10,106 nt of DNA from NCBI GenBank assembly GCA_023228245.1, contig JALOBN010000073.1, forward strand, positions 1 through 10,106, in the 5' to 3' direction. Source of the DNA: Candidatus Pacearchaeota archaeon (GTDB lineage Archaea > Nanoarchaeota > Nanoarchaeia > Pacearchaeales > GW2011-AR1). Below are positions 1 through 5,887 of this stretch, in pieces (position 1 is the stretch's first letter; the number at the start of each line of letters is the position of its first letter). Under the pieces are notes generated by a model. That model saw nothing but the letters and a program-made list of their open reading frames with translations, was not told the origin of the DNA and did no database searches. Position numbers and translations under genes: made by a program.

Positions 1-2
1 GT

Positions 3-128
3 TCCGATTGCTGCCATGGATGTGAGCTATACGAATGTGGCCAATCTATCACTGCATGGGGATTTTGCCCTGTCGTGCAGAGACGAGTGAGTCCGCATTA
101 TTGGTGCGGGAAGTGGGAGCAGGATTAG
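3..128 (+). CDS. C-terminal end of a small Cys-rich (probable zinc-binding) protein, partial
   Basis: The window opens inside this gene; the 41 residues visible run to a TAG stop at 126-128. They contain a dense Cys/His cluster at the left edge (CCHGC, then another Cys five residues on) and a second half with GFCP followed by WCGKWE near the end. The WCGxWE ending, preceded by a Gly-x-Cys and an Arg-rich stretch, resembles short Cys-rich proteins common in phage and archaeal virus genomes, which probably bind zinc; this is family impression, not a domain hit. The other two forward frames are less convincing: one stops at position 27-29 and the other ends at 88-90 with no recognisable pattern. 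The stop lies 3 nt before the next gene's ATG, so it is probably in the same operon. The start is outside the window and the function is unknown. Confidence 0.6.
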   Translation, partial: SDCCHGCELYECGQSITAWGFCPVVQRRVSPHYWCGKWEQD

Positions 129-131
129 AAT

Positions 132-686
132 ATGAAAATATTAATTGGATGCGAATTTTCAGGAATAGTCCGAGATGCTTTTGCCGCGCCAGGACATGAT
201 GCTTGGTCATGTGATTTATTACCATCAGAACTTCCGGGGCAACACATCCGGGGAGACATCCGGGGTATCTTATCCGATGGTTGGGATTTGGCAATATTTC
301 ATCCGCCATGTACTCATCTGGCGGTGTCTGGTGCCAGATGGTTCAAAAATAAGCAGAAGGAGCAGGCCGAAGCATTGAACTTTGTTCGCCGGCTGATGGA
401 CGCACCGATAGAAAAGATATGCATCGAAAATCCGAAAAGTGTAATTTCTACTCAGATCCGAAAGCCCGACCAGATAATTCAACCCCGGATGTTTGGGCAT
501 GGCGAGACAAAGGAAACCCATCTTTGGCTCAAGAATTTGCCGAAATTGCAGCCAACCGATATCGTGGATGGTAGAATCCCGCGAGTGCATCATGCGACTC
601 CCGGACCAGATCGATGGAAGGAGAGATCTAGGACCCTTCCGGGAATAGCAAGAGCTATGGCAAGCCAATGGAGCGATCTGCCATGA
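132..686 (+). CDS. Short phage-type C5-cytosine DNA methyltransferase
   Basis: The 184-residue product looks like a compact SAM-dependent cytosine-C5 DNA methyltransferase. The N-terminus (LIGCEFSG, residues 4-11, then an acidic CDL at 27-29) fits the SAM-binding motif I/II region. HPPC at 57-60 fits motif IV, with C60 as the candidate nucleophile, and IENP at 98-101 replaces the usual ENV of motif VI. The segment GHGETKETHLWL (122-133) and the C-terminal RSRTLPGIARAMASQW (165-180) are typical of short methyltransferase-like proteins of phages. At 184 residues it is far shorter than classical enzymes (300-400 residues) and has little room for a target-recognition domain, so specificity may be low or supplied by a partner. 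A GGGAG sequence lies 12 nt upstream of the ATG. It overlaps the next gene by ATGA. No restriction endonuclease is adjacent, which favours self-protection over a restriction-modification pair. Confidence 0.8.
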   Translation: MKILIGCEFSGIVRDAFAAPGHDAWSCDLLPSELPGQHIRGDIRGILSDGWDLAIFHPPCTHLAVSGARWFKNKQKEQAEALNFVRRLMDAPIEKICIENPKSVISTQIRKPDQIIQPRMFGHGETKETHLWLKNLPKLQPTDIVDGRIPRVHHATPGPDRWKERSRTLPGIARAMASQWSDLP

Positions 687-805
687 CCTGTGGAGAATGT
701 CGCTATTTCAGGCATTGCAAGGCCCGTGGAAAGAGGGCAGATGACCATCTATGTTTCGAAGAACCGAGCGCATTCAGGCCAATACGGGAGGATGAGCATG
801 TCTAA
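683..805 (+). CDS. Tiny Cys-rich protein, 40 residues, probable zinc binder
   Basis: An ATG at 683 overlaps the methyltransferase stop codon (ATGA) and opens a 40-residue frame ending TAA at 803-805. The product starts MTCGECRYFRHC and has Cys at residues 3, 6, 12 and 24, a spacing that could hold one zinc ion. CxxC-x5-C-x11-C followed by an acidic/Phe/Pro region is typical of the tiny Cys-rich proteins in viral operons. The frame is preferred over the overlapping frame from 690 because of the translational coupling and the ordered Cys pattern. The function is unknown; it could be a DNA- or protein-binding adaptor. It overlaps the next gene by 8 nt. Confidence 0.6.
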   Translation: MTCGECRYFRHCKARGKRADDHLCFEEPSAFRPIREDEHV

Positions 806-980
806 TATCTGTCCGAATCTGATATCTCGCACCTCAGCGGCTTGCACCACCCTCTATGGCTGTGGCCTCAAACCAAGCAAGGTGAGCGAATTCAATGATT
901 GCCACCTGGACTGCTCGCATTTCCGGGATTGGATGAGGAAGAGGGAGGACGAAATGGAGAGGGAGGCGAGCCACATATGA
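798..980 (+). CDS. Small Cys-rich protein of unknown function, 60 residues
   Basis: The chosen ATG at 798 has a strong ribosome-binding site, GGGAGG at 786-791, with 6 nt spacing. A longer reading from 690 would run through the preceding small gene, and the ATG at 792 would abut the Shine-Dalgarno sequence. The product has Cys at residues 5, 16, 22, 35 and 39 in its first 40 residues, including a CHLDC pair, then a charged helical tail rich in Arg, Glu and Lys (about 42-58). This suggests a metal-binding head with a short basic/acidic helix. It ends in ATGA overlap with the next gene. No family is recognised; cofactor and role are open. Confidence 0.5.
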   Translation: MSNICPNLISRTSAACTTLYGCGLKPSKVSEFNDCHLDCSHFRDWMRKREDEMEREASHI

Positions 981-1219
981 ATCTGATAGATCGCATAAAA
1001 GCGGCTTGGGCCGCGTTTCGTTCAGAGAAAGAACCACTCAATGGCGGCCATAGATATGGCATACAGATAGGCAGCGACTGCTATTATTGGGCCGATGAGA
1101 TAGGAACCGATAAGGGCGGCCAATTTACTTGGGAATGTCATTATCCTGATCATTTGCGAAGAGGGCATAGGGGGCCGGAGGGAGAGGTTATATTGGAATA
1201 TTTAGATAAAAAAGTTTAA
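977..1219 (+). CDS. Hypothetical protein, 80 residues, last gene of rightward operon
   Basis: The ATG at 977 overlaps the previous stop (ATGA), with GGGAGG at 961-966 ten nt upstream. An in-frame ATG at 899 would add a Gly/Glu-rich N-terminus that simply reads the preceding gene in another frame, so it is rejected. The product begins with an amphipathic stretch (MNLIDRIKAAWAAF) and continues with an aromatic-rich middle containing DCYYW and FTWECHY, only two Cys in all. No domain is recognised. Its last codons (DKKV, then TAA) share the TTAA at 1216-1219 with the stop of the oppositely oriented zinc-ribbon gene, so the two operons converge without a gap. Confidence 0.55.
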   Translation: MNLIDRIKAAWAAFRSEKEPLNGGHRYGIQIGSDCYYWADEIGTDKGGQFTWECHYPDHLRRGHRGPEGEVILEYLDKKV

Positions 1220-1246
1220 CTTTTCTTCTCTATTTTTTTCTTATTC
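1206..1246. terminator. Overlapping bidirectional T-run terminators at the convergent operon ends
   Basis: Archaeal RNA polymerase stops mainly at T-runs on the non-template strand. Rightward transcription meets a T-rich tract at 1221-1246, including a run of seven T, just past its stop codon. Leftward transcription meets six T (A at 1208-1213 on the given strand) just past the zinc-ribbon stop at 1216. Each T-run lies inside the other gene's Lys codons, so terminators and coding ends are interleaved. No strong hairpin is visible. Assignment rests on base composition and position only. Confidence 0.5.
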
Positions 1247-1338
1247 CAGAACTTGCTTTGGCATCTCGGACATTTTATCGGCGTCTTGGTGCGGGGAAGC
1301 CAAGACTCCCCGCATTGGTTGCATTTCAGCGTCTTCAT
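1216..1338 (-). CDS. Small zinc-ribbon protein, 40 residues
   Basis: On the reverse strand an ATG at 1338-1336 overlaps the PCNA stop codon (ATGA) and opens a 40-residue frame ending TAA at 1218-1216. The product is a textbook two-knuckle zinc ribbon: CNQCGESWLPR at residues 6-16 and CPRCQSKFW at 23-31, i.e. CxxC-x13-CxxC, then a Lys-rich tail (KKKIEKK). Archaea and their viruses encode many such one-domain proteins, often with the same Cys-x-x-Cys-Gly...Trp...Pro-Arg start; most bind nucleic acid or serve in complexes. Its coupling to PCNA suggests it is made with the clamp. The basic tail could contact DNA or RNA, but no specific function can be claimed. Confidence 0.75.
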   Translation of the reverse strand: MKTLKCNQCGESWLPRTKTPIKCPRCQSKFWNKKKIEKKS

Positions 1339-2060
1339 TCGGATTGCTCCATGCGCGGGGCTACAAAGTACCGGATATGCACCTTGCCTATGTCACAAGA
1401 GAACACGCCAGGATAATCTATGCCGGAATCGACCTTGACCGCCGCCGCCTTGCCCGCGATCCTGGCTATATCTTCCATGTAATCTAGGCTGAATAGGCTC
1501 CTGGACATGCCTTGCTTAATGCCGGTGAGTTCTGCCAATGGATAGACGATTTTGACTGCATCGATGTCGCCCTTCGCCTCGAAGGAAAAGTCCTCCTCCT
1601 GCGCTATGATCACATGATCACAAACTTTCATGCAGGCCTTGATGGATGATTGCAGTTCACTGCCCGGAATGGATACACTGCATGGCATATCGAGTTGTGG
1701 CAGGCGGGGCGTATCCTTGATGGAAGAGGGATCTAGCAGGGACATGCTATATTTCGCCTTGCCAGTTGAGATCTTCAGCTTATGAGTCTCTGGATCAAGT
1801 TCTAGGGTCACAGGTTCCTTGCCTTCTGCAAAACTGGCGAGCCTTGGCAGATCGAGCGCAATCATGCCGTCGTCTGCCTTGTAGAAGTCGAATGCCTCGG
1901 CTCCCACTTCCACAAATGCCATACAGACGTTGGCAGGGTCCGCGGCTTGGATTTTTAGGCCGGTTGGGAGGATTTGGATTTTGGCCTCATCTACTATGGT
2001 TGATATGGCGCTGGTTATGGTTTTTAGGGTTTCTTGGGATAGGACGGCTTTAAATTGCAT
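1335..2060 (-). CDS. pcn: DNA polymerase sliding clamp (PCNA)
   Basis: The 241-residue product is an archaeal/eukaryotic-type PCNA, usually 245-250 residues. Such clamps form a homotrimeric ring around DNA and tether polymerase, ligase, FEN1 and other partners through PIP boxes. Visible signatures are the N-terminal MQFKAVLSQETLKTI, the region following LKIQAADPANVCMAFVEV (about 35-52) that corresponds to the conserved domain-1 core, the acidic linker around LDPSSIKDTP before domain 2, and the C-terminal GKVHIRYFVAPRMEQSE, equivalent to the usual VxYLLAPRIE ending that helps bind PIP peptides. The ATG follows the upstream TAA directly (TAAATG). The ATGA overlap couples it to a zinc-ribbon gene. 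In a normal chromosome this gene would sit with core replication genes; here its neighbours are modification genes, suggesting an element-borne clamp. Confidence 0.93.
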   Translation of the reverse strand: MQFKAVLSQETLKTITSAISTIVDEAKIQILPTGLKIQAADPANVCMAFVEVGAEAFDFYKADDGMIALDLPRLASFAEGKEPVTLELDPETHKLKISTGKAKYSMSLLDPSSIKDTPRLPQLDMPCSVSIPGSELQSSIKACMKVCDHVIIAQEEDFSFEAKGDIDAVKIVYPLAELTGIKQGMSRSLFSLDYMEDIARIAGKAAAVKVDSGIDYPGVFSCDIGKVHIRYFVAPRMEQSE

Positions 2061-2249
2061 TTATCTCACTCTCAGATATGCACATGAATCTAGTTCAACA
2101 TCGATCTTTTTTGCAACTTCTTCGGCCAAATTCTTTATATCGACAGGATCGCATTCATCACAAATTTTTAGAACTTGCCCGGTTCCGTCTTTTATTCTTT
2201 TTGGAAAATGTTTTAAGGTTCGCTCTCTTCCGCATATTTTACATTCCAT
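2061..2249 (-). CDS. Small protein with a two-CxxC zinc site, 62 residues
   Basis: The likely start is the ATG at 2249 with AGGAGG (2264-2259 on this strand) 9 nt upstream. An in-frame ATG at 2285 would overlap the end of the helicase-methyltransferase gene by about 30 nt and has no comparable site. The product begins MECKICGRERTLKHFPKR and has a second knuckle CDEC at about residues 30-33, with a Lys/Gly/Asp-containing loop between. This resembles the short zinc-ribbon/HNH-like proteins of phages (C-x-x-C-G-x-x-K-x-L-x-x-F ... C-x-x-C), but there is no HNH catalytic His-Asn pattern, so nuclease activity is not supported. An Asp/Glu-rich helical C-terminus follows. It lies between the modification fusion and PCNA. 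Confidence 0.65.
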   Translation of the reverse strand: MECKICGRERTLKHFPKRIKDGTGQVLKICDECDPVDIKNLAEEVAKKIDVELDSCAYLRVR

Positions 2250-2253
2250 TGCT

Positions 2254-4464
2254 TTATTCCTCCTTTTCGAATTTGAATAGATCAATTTGCTCAGGCTTCT
2301 TGGATTCGAATTCGGCGCGTTTCAGGTTCTTACAGGCCTGTTGGTAATAGCTCTCTTTTAGCTCTATGCCGATGAATTTGCGGCCATTTTTGACGGCCTC
2401 GTATCCTTCGCTGCCGATTCCAGCGAAAGGCGAAAATACTAGGTCGCCTGGGTTAGTCCACAATTCAAGCCCTCGCCGGATTACTTGGAGCTGAAGCGGT
2501 GCAATGTGGCGTTCATCTTCGTCCTCGCGGGCAGATGTTCGCTGTAGGGTCTCGGATGGGTTGATATCCATCCAAATTGGCGAAGCGTAATTTTGCCAGA
2601 TTTTTACAGGAAAGCTTTCATTGGTATGCGTGACTCTTTCGGGGTTGTCGCCCGGCTTCCTGAATGTAACCAGATAATCCGGTATTCCCTGTCGAGACAT
2701 GCAACTATCTTTCTTCAATTGCTTGTGGAGTAGTCCGAGAGCCTTCGTTCTCTGCATAGCGGTTACTGGATCTTTCCAGATACAAACTTCAGAATGATAA
2801 ATAAATCCAGCCGCTTGAAAGATTCTGATTAGATCTCCTCGAAAGTCCCGGATGCCTATAACTCCTTGTGATTGCTTGGAGGTGGGCAGGTTCATGCAAT
2901 GGACCGACATCAATCGGCCCGGCATTAGAATTCTGAATAGATCGCTCGCCAGGAAATCGAAATGTGCGAAGAACTCCAAATCGTCCTTGCAGTTTCCGAG
3001 ATCTCTTGGACTGTTGCTATAGGTGTATAGGCTGGAGAAGGGCGGAGAGAATATTATATAATGGATTGAATCGCTCTCGATGTTCTTGATCTCCTCGCAG
3101 CAATCTCCGAGCCTCATGTCCCACAGATCGCTCTTTTTGGCATCCTGCTTATATTCATCCGTCTCTCTATGCACCGATTGAAGATTTGCCTTCGTAATCT
3201 CCTGCGTTTCGGCAATCATGCCTTTTAACATGCTCTCGAACTCCTTCTCCTTTCGCTTAATGTTCTTAACGACCGCGCCCTCTGCTTCCGATGTTATGAC
3301 ATAAACATCGACTTGCTCTTTTTGACCGAATCGCCAGCACCGGCGCACGGCTTGATAATATTGCTCAAAGCTATCAGATATGCCGGTGAAAATCATTCGG
3401 TGACAGCATTGGAAATTGAGACCGAAGCCAAATATTGAGGATTTACTGATTAATATGTTTATATTTCCATTCGCAAAATCTCTTGCAACTTGCGCCTTTT
3501 TTTCAGGATCATCTGATCCTCTGATCTCAACCGATCCGGGAATGGCCCTCTTCAACGCATCGGCCTCAACATTCAGATCGCACCAGACTAACCACGGACC
3601 CGGCACAGATGTGGCAATTCTGGCGGCTTCTACGACTCTTTGATCTAAGCTGTTCTTTCTCGCGCCGCGGCGATCTTGGAGCGTTAGGGCCTCTTTCACA
3701 ATGTAGCCGGTCCTATCTACCACGATCTGATCTATATTAAGAGGCGGCAACTTGAAGCCATTATCCTCATATCCTAGATCGCTCGGCATTTGGAGCATGA
3801 CCGCCCATGTAGCAACCCATCTCCAAAAAGCTGCTTTTGCATGGCCTTTTAGCCTCCATTGGCTTGTTTTTCCTCCATCATGCACGAAATATGCACTTAA
3901 CATTTCGGTTCTTGACATCACGCCCATGAACTCAGCATGATTGCCTAACTCCATGTGGTCATTTGGAGCAGGAGTGGCAGTGCAAGCTAGCTTGTATGGC
4001 GTCTCTTGGAAAGATTCGATTATCTGAGTCCTAACCGCGCCCTCAAAGCTCTTGATAATGCTGGATTCATCAAGTACGACTCCTGAAAATTGTTTGGGAT
4101 CAAAATGATCAAGCATCTCGTAATTGGTGATGTTAATTCCCGGCAAAACGTCCTCTTGCTTTCTGCAAAGATGGATCTCGGTGCCGAATTTTGCGCCTTC
4201 TTCAACGGTTTGCTGCGCGACCGCCAAGGGCGCGAGGATGAGCACATTGCCACCAGAATGCTTATAAACTTGGTCAGCCCATTCTAGCTGAATTGGCGTC
4301 TTGCCTAATCCGGTACCTGCAAACACACATGCCCTGCCTTTGTGGCAACCCCAAGAAACTATGTCTCTTTGAAACCCGAAGAGCTTAGGATTGATATCTT
4401 TTGCTTCAAATCCGCTTGGTTTGGCGGCGAATTGCTTCGACTTAAGGAACTCCTCATAATTCAT
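2254..4464 (-). CDS. SNF2-like helicase fused to a beta-class DNA methyltransferase
   Basis: This 736-residue protein joins two enzymes. Residues about 25-410 form an SF2/SNF2-like DNA translocase: Walker A AGTGLGKT (49-56), motif II LDES (131-134), motif III TATP (162-165), motif V region GFGLN (346-350) and motif VI QAVRRCWRFGQ (371-381) with the expected Arg residues. Residues about 445-715 form an N4-cytosine/N6-adenine DNA methyltransferase of the PF01555 type in the beta order: catalytic motif IV SPPF (473-476) comes before the SAM-binding motif FSPFAGIGSEG (677-687) and the IGIELKESYY acidic loop. SPPF fits N4-C or N6-A transfer and does not decide between them. Similar fusions occur in phages. 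No endonuclease domain is visible. The start ATG at 4464 has GAGGT about 9 nt upstream. The extreme C-terminus, QIDLFKF, weakly resembles a PIP box. Confidence 0.88.
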   Translation of the reverse strand: MNYEEFLKSKQFAAKPSGFEAKDINPKLFGFQRDIVSWGCHKGRACVFAGTGLGKTPIQLEWADQVYKHSGGNVLILAPLAVAQQTVEEGAKFGTEIHLCRKQEDVLPGINITNYEMLDHFDPKQFSGVVLDESSIIKSFEGAVRTQIIESFQETPYKLACTATPAPNDHMELGNHAEFMGVMSRTEMLSAYFVHDGGKTSQWRLKGHAKAAFWRWVATWAVMLQMPSDLGYEDNGFKLPPLNIDQIVVDRTGYIVKEALTLQDRRGARKNSLDQRVVEAARIATSVPGPWLVWCDLNVEADALKRAIPGSVEIRGSDDPEKKAQVARDFANGNINILISKSSIFGFGLNFQCCHRMIFTGISDSFEQYYQAVRRCWRFGQKEQVDVYVITSEAEGAVVKNIKRKEKEFESMLKGMIAETQEITKANLQSVHRETDEYKQDAKKSDLWDMRLGDCCEEIKNIESDSIHYIIFSPPFSSLYTYSNSPRDLGNCKDDLEFFAHFDFLASDLFRILMPGRLMSVHCMNLPTSKQSQGVIGIRDFRGDLIRIFQAAGFIYHSEVCIWKDPVTAMQRTKALGLLHKQLKKDSCMSRQGIPDYLVTFRKPGDNPERVTHTNESFPVKIWQNYASPIWMDINPSETLQRTSAREDEDERHIAPLQLQVIRRGLELWTNPGDLVFSPFAGIGSEGYEAVKNGRKFIGIELKESYYQQACKNLKRAEFESKKPEQIDLFKFEKEE

Positions 4465-4478
4465 GTTTGAAACCTCAT

Positions 4479-4492
4479 TACATCATGATGTA
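4479..4492. promoter_or_regulatory. 14-bp perfect palindrome, candidate operator of the helicase-methyltransferase gene
   Basis: TACATCATGATGTA is a perfect inverted repeat spanning the 3' end of the radical SAM gene and the gap before the helicase-methyltransferase ATG. It lies between a possible TATA box (4501-4510) and the predicted transcription start near 4478. A similar core, ATCATGAT with flanking TAC/GTA, occurs at 5868-5887 in the equivalent position of the operon's main promoter. This suggests a dimeric repressor site; the protein that binds it is not known. Confidence 0.45.
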
Positions 4493-5535
4493 GTATATGC
4501 ATATATATCTTTCTGTCGTTCATCTGCCAATAGTTCTTTTATAGATCGGGCGTTCTGAAAATTCGATGATACCATTTTTGGCATGAGCATCGAATTGTAG
4601 CCCATTTTATGAATCAAGCGGCGCACATCACGAAGATCTTCTTTAGTCCAATTTGGCGAAATATAAGCATTTTTTGTAAGTTCATTGAGTGGTTGGTATC
4701 GCATAGGAAACGAGATAACACCAAGCGCCTGTAGCTCTTTTAATCGCTGGAAGAAATCATCGGGCGTATCCTTCCAATTATAGAGAACAAAGGCGACAAA
4801 TGCTTTTTTGGGGATATATTTTTTCAAGATTTTAATGCCTCCCACTACCTTATCACGGTCTTTTATGCTATCGTAAGCAGTTTGGACCTTTTCAAGTTTT
4901 AATTGGCTTAATTGAATCGCGATATCATCCGTCACCAGACGCGCATCGATGCCCTCGCGAATATTGACCTTTTTACCTATTTCCATTAGCTCCCGCCAAG
5001 TAACCTCCCAATTCGGCGAGGCAATAACATTGTTATCGAAAAGGATAACTTTCGAATGCGCGGGCCATATGAATGGCTTAATGCTGTTTACATGCTGCCG
5101 AATCTTGCCTTCGATGATTCTAACAGGGCAAAATTCGCACGCTCTCACGCATCCCCGCGAGCTGAAGACCTCGCTGCCGTCCCATTCTGGTACCAGGTCA
5201 TATGCAGGCAGAAGATACTCAGCCGCTTGATATAGGCCAGTATGAACAGTTGCGCCGGTCTTCTTGGCATGATCGGGCATTAGGCTAGCATAGATGCCGC
5301 CCAAGACAATTTCGACATCTGGAAATCGCGACTTGTAGAATCTGATCGCATCCCAAACCGCCTTCCACTCCCATGTAAAGAGGCTGGTTACAAAGATCTT
5401 TTCGGGCTTTTCTGTGATGACTTTGCCTTTCACCAGTTGCACCGACTCACCGCTTGCCCTTAACATGCTGGCGATTTTCAGCAGGCCAAGGGGCGGATAG
5501 GCGGTGCGATAATCGGGTTCTACAAGCAGATTCAT
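4483..5535 (-). CDS. Radical SAM protein with B12-binding-like N-terminal region
   Basis: The ATG at 5535 overlaps the stop of the upstream DUF1937 gene (ATGA) and is preferred over an in-frame GTG three codons earlier. The 350-residue product carries the radical SAM cluster motif CVRACEFC (Cys 129, 133, 136), which binds a [4Fe-4S] cluster that cleaves SAM to a 5'-deoxyadenosyl radical. The preceding about 110 residues have a Rossmann-like pattern with YPPLGLLKIASMLR (13-26) and LGGIYASLMP (78-87), as in B12-binding radical SAM proteins. The cobalamin-ligand DxHxxG motif is not visible, so B12 binding is doubtful. A mid-protein glycine/acidic segment (REGIDARLV) fits the barrel. The substrate is unknown. 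Its neighbours (deoxyribosyltransferase-like protein, DNA methyltransferase) suggest nucleotide or DNA modification, but this is inference. Confidence 0.82.
   Translation of the reverse strand: MNLLVEPDYRTAYPPLGLLKIASMLRASGESVQLVKGKVITEKPEKIFVTSLFTWEWKAVWDAIRFYKSRFPDVEIVLGGIYASLMPDHAKKTGATVHTGLYQAAEYLLPAYDLVPEWDGSEVFSSRGCVRACEFCPVRIIEGKIRQHVNSIKPFIWPAHSKVILFDNNVIASPNWEVTWRELMEIGKKVNIREGIDARLVTDDIAIQLSQLKLEKVQTAYDSIKDRDKVVGGIKILKKYIPKKAFVAFVLYNWKDTPDDFFQRLKELQALGVISFPMRYQPLNELTKNAYISPNWTKEDLRDVRRLIHKMGYNSMLMPKMVSSNFQNARSIKELLADERQKDIYAYTTS
4497..4516 (-). promoter_or_regulatory. Possible internal promoter for the helicase-methyltransferase gene
   Basis: On the reverse strand the sequence CAGAAAG followed by ATATATAT (4516-4501) resembles a BRE plus TATA element. 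Initiation about 26 nt downstream would fall near 4478, giving a roughly 14-nt leader that carries the GAGGT ribosome-binding site before the ATG at 4464. It lies inside the radical SAM coding end, where AT-rich sequence could occur by chance, so this is tentative. Confidence 0.35.
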
Positions 5536-5861
5536 TCTTCCCACTCCATATATCTAACCCTCTTCCCCATACTCTCCGCCAAGCGAATCTCCGCCGCGAC
5601 ACCTTGCGATTCCTCCCATCCAGGATACTTCAGCACTACCACCTCATCACAAATGCCTATAAAATAGACATCCTGAGGCCGCCAAAAGTCCCAATCCAGG
5701 CTGAGGTTATTTTCTACTGCAATGGGATGGGTCATGCTGATGGCAGAATAGACTATATGGCCTTCGGACATCAGGCGGGCGGCGGCGATGTTTGCAGCTC
5801 GGAATCTTGCTTTGCGTATTCCCTCAAGTGGATGGGAATATGGACAGGCTAGGTATATCAT
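5532..5861 (-). CDS. DUF1937-family protein, nucleoside 2-deoxyribosyltransferase-like
   Basis: The 109-residue product matches DUF1937, a compact Rossmann-type family related to nucleoside 2-deoxyribosyltransferases and the wider SLOG/DprA-like nucleotide-binding fold. Visible features are the N-terminal strand-loop YLACPYSHP (3-11), an Arg/Ala-rich helix (RFRAANIAAARLM), SAISMTHPIA (39-48), a hydrophobic strand with acidic residues (CDEVVVLKYPGW, 71-82), and GVAAEIRLAESMGK (87-100), where E91 sits at the position of the catalytic Glu in the GTxxEIG motif of deoxyribosyltransferases. The activity could be cleavage or exchange of a nucleoside glycosidic bond, or only ligand sensing. It is the first gene of the leftward operon. 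A BRE/TATA pair centred 27-28 nt upstream of its ATG predicts a leaderless mRNA. Confidence 0.82.
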   Translation of the reverse strand: MIYLACPYSHPLEGIRKARFRAANIAAARLMSEGHIVYSAISMTHPIAVENNLSLDWDFWRPQDVYFIGICDEVVVLKYPGWEESQGVAAEIRLAESMGKRVRYMEWEE

Positions 5862-5867
5862 GGGATG

Positions 5868-5887
5868 TACTATATCATGATGTGGTA
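5868..5887. promoter_or_regulatory. 20-bp imperfect palindrome, candidate operator of the leftward operon
   Basis: TACTATATCATGATGTGGTA pairs in 8 of 10 positions, the two exceptions being T/G. It overlaps the TATA end of the leftward promoter and reaches toward the predicted start site, where a bound protein would block TBP/TFB or polymerase. Its core ATCATGATGT recurs in the palindrome at 4479-4492. The ribbon-helix-helix gene transcribed divergently 100 nt away is an obvious candidate for its binder, though this is inference. Confidence 0.45.

Noticed and set aside
270..668. 132-codon open frame on the reverse strand
   Set aside because: It lies antisense to the methyltransferase, which has clear family motifs; the antisense product has no recognisable pattern.
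690..797. Upstream extension of the Cys-rich gene to an ATG at 690
   Set aside because: It would read through the 40-residue Cys-rich gene in another frame; the ATG at 798 has GGGAGG at ideal spacing.
899..976. N-terminal extension of the 80-residue protein from an ATG at 899
   Set aside because: The added Gly/Glu-rich stretch is a shadow of the preceding gene; the ATG at 977 is stop-coupled and preceded by GGGAGG.
1253..1438. 61-codon forward open frame opposite the zinc ribbon and PCNA end
   Set aside because: It overlaps two convincing reverse-strand genes and shows no domain features.
1607..1622. Direct repeat TGATCACA twice in tandem
   Set aside because: It lies inside conserved PCNA coding sequence (Asp-His-Val-Ile region) and has no promoter nearby; best explained by codon use.
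2254..4464. Helicase-methyltransferase as a complete restriction or DISARM/BREX-type defence system
   Set aside because: The motifs support only translocase and methyltransferase; no nuclease, PLD or PglZ domain is visible in the protein or adjacent genes.
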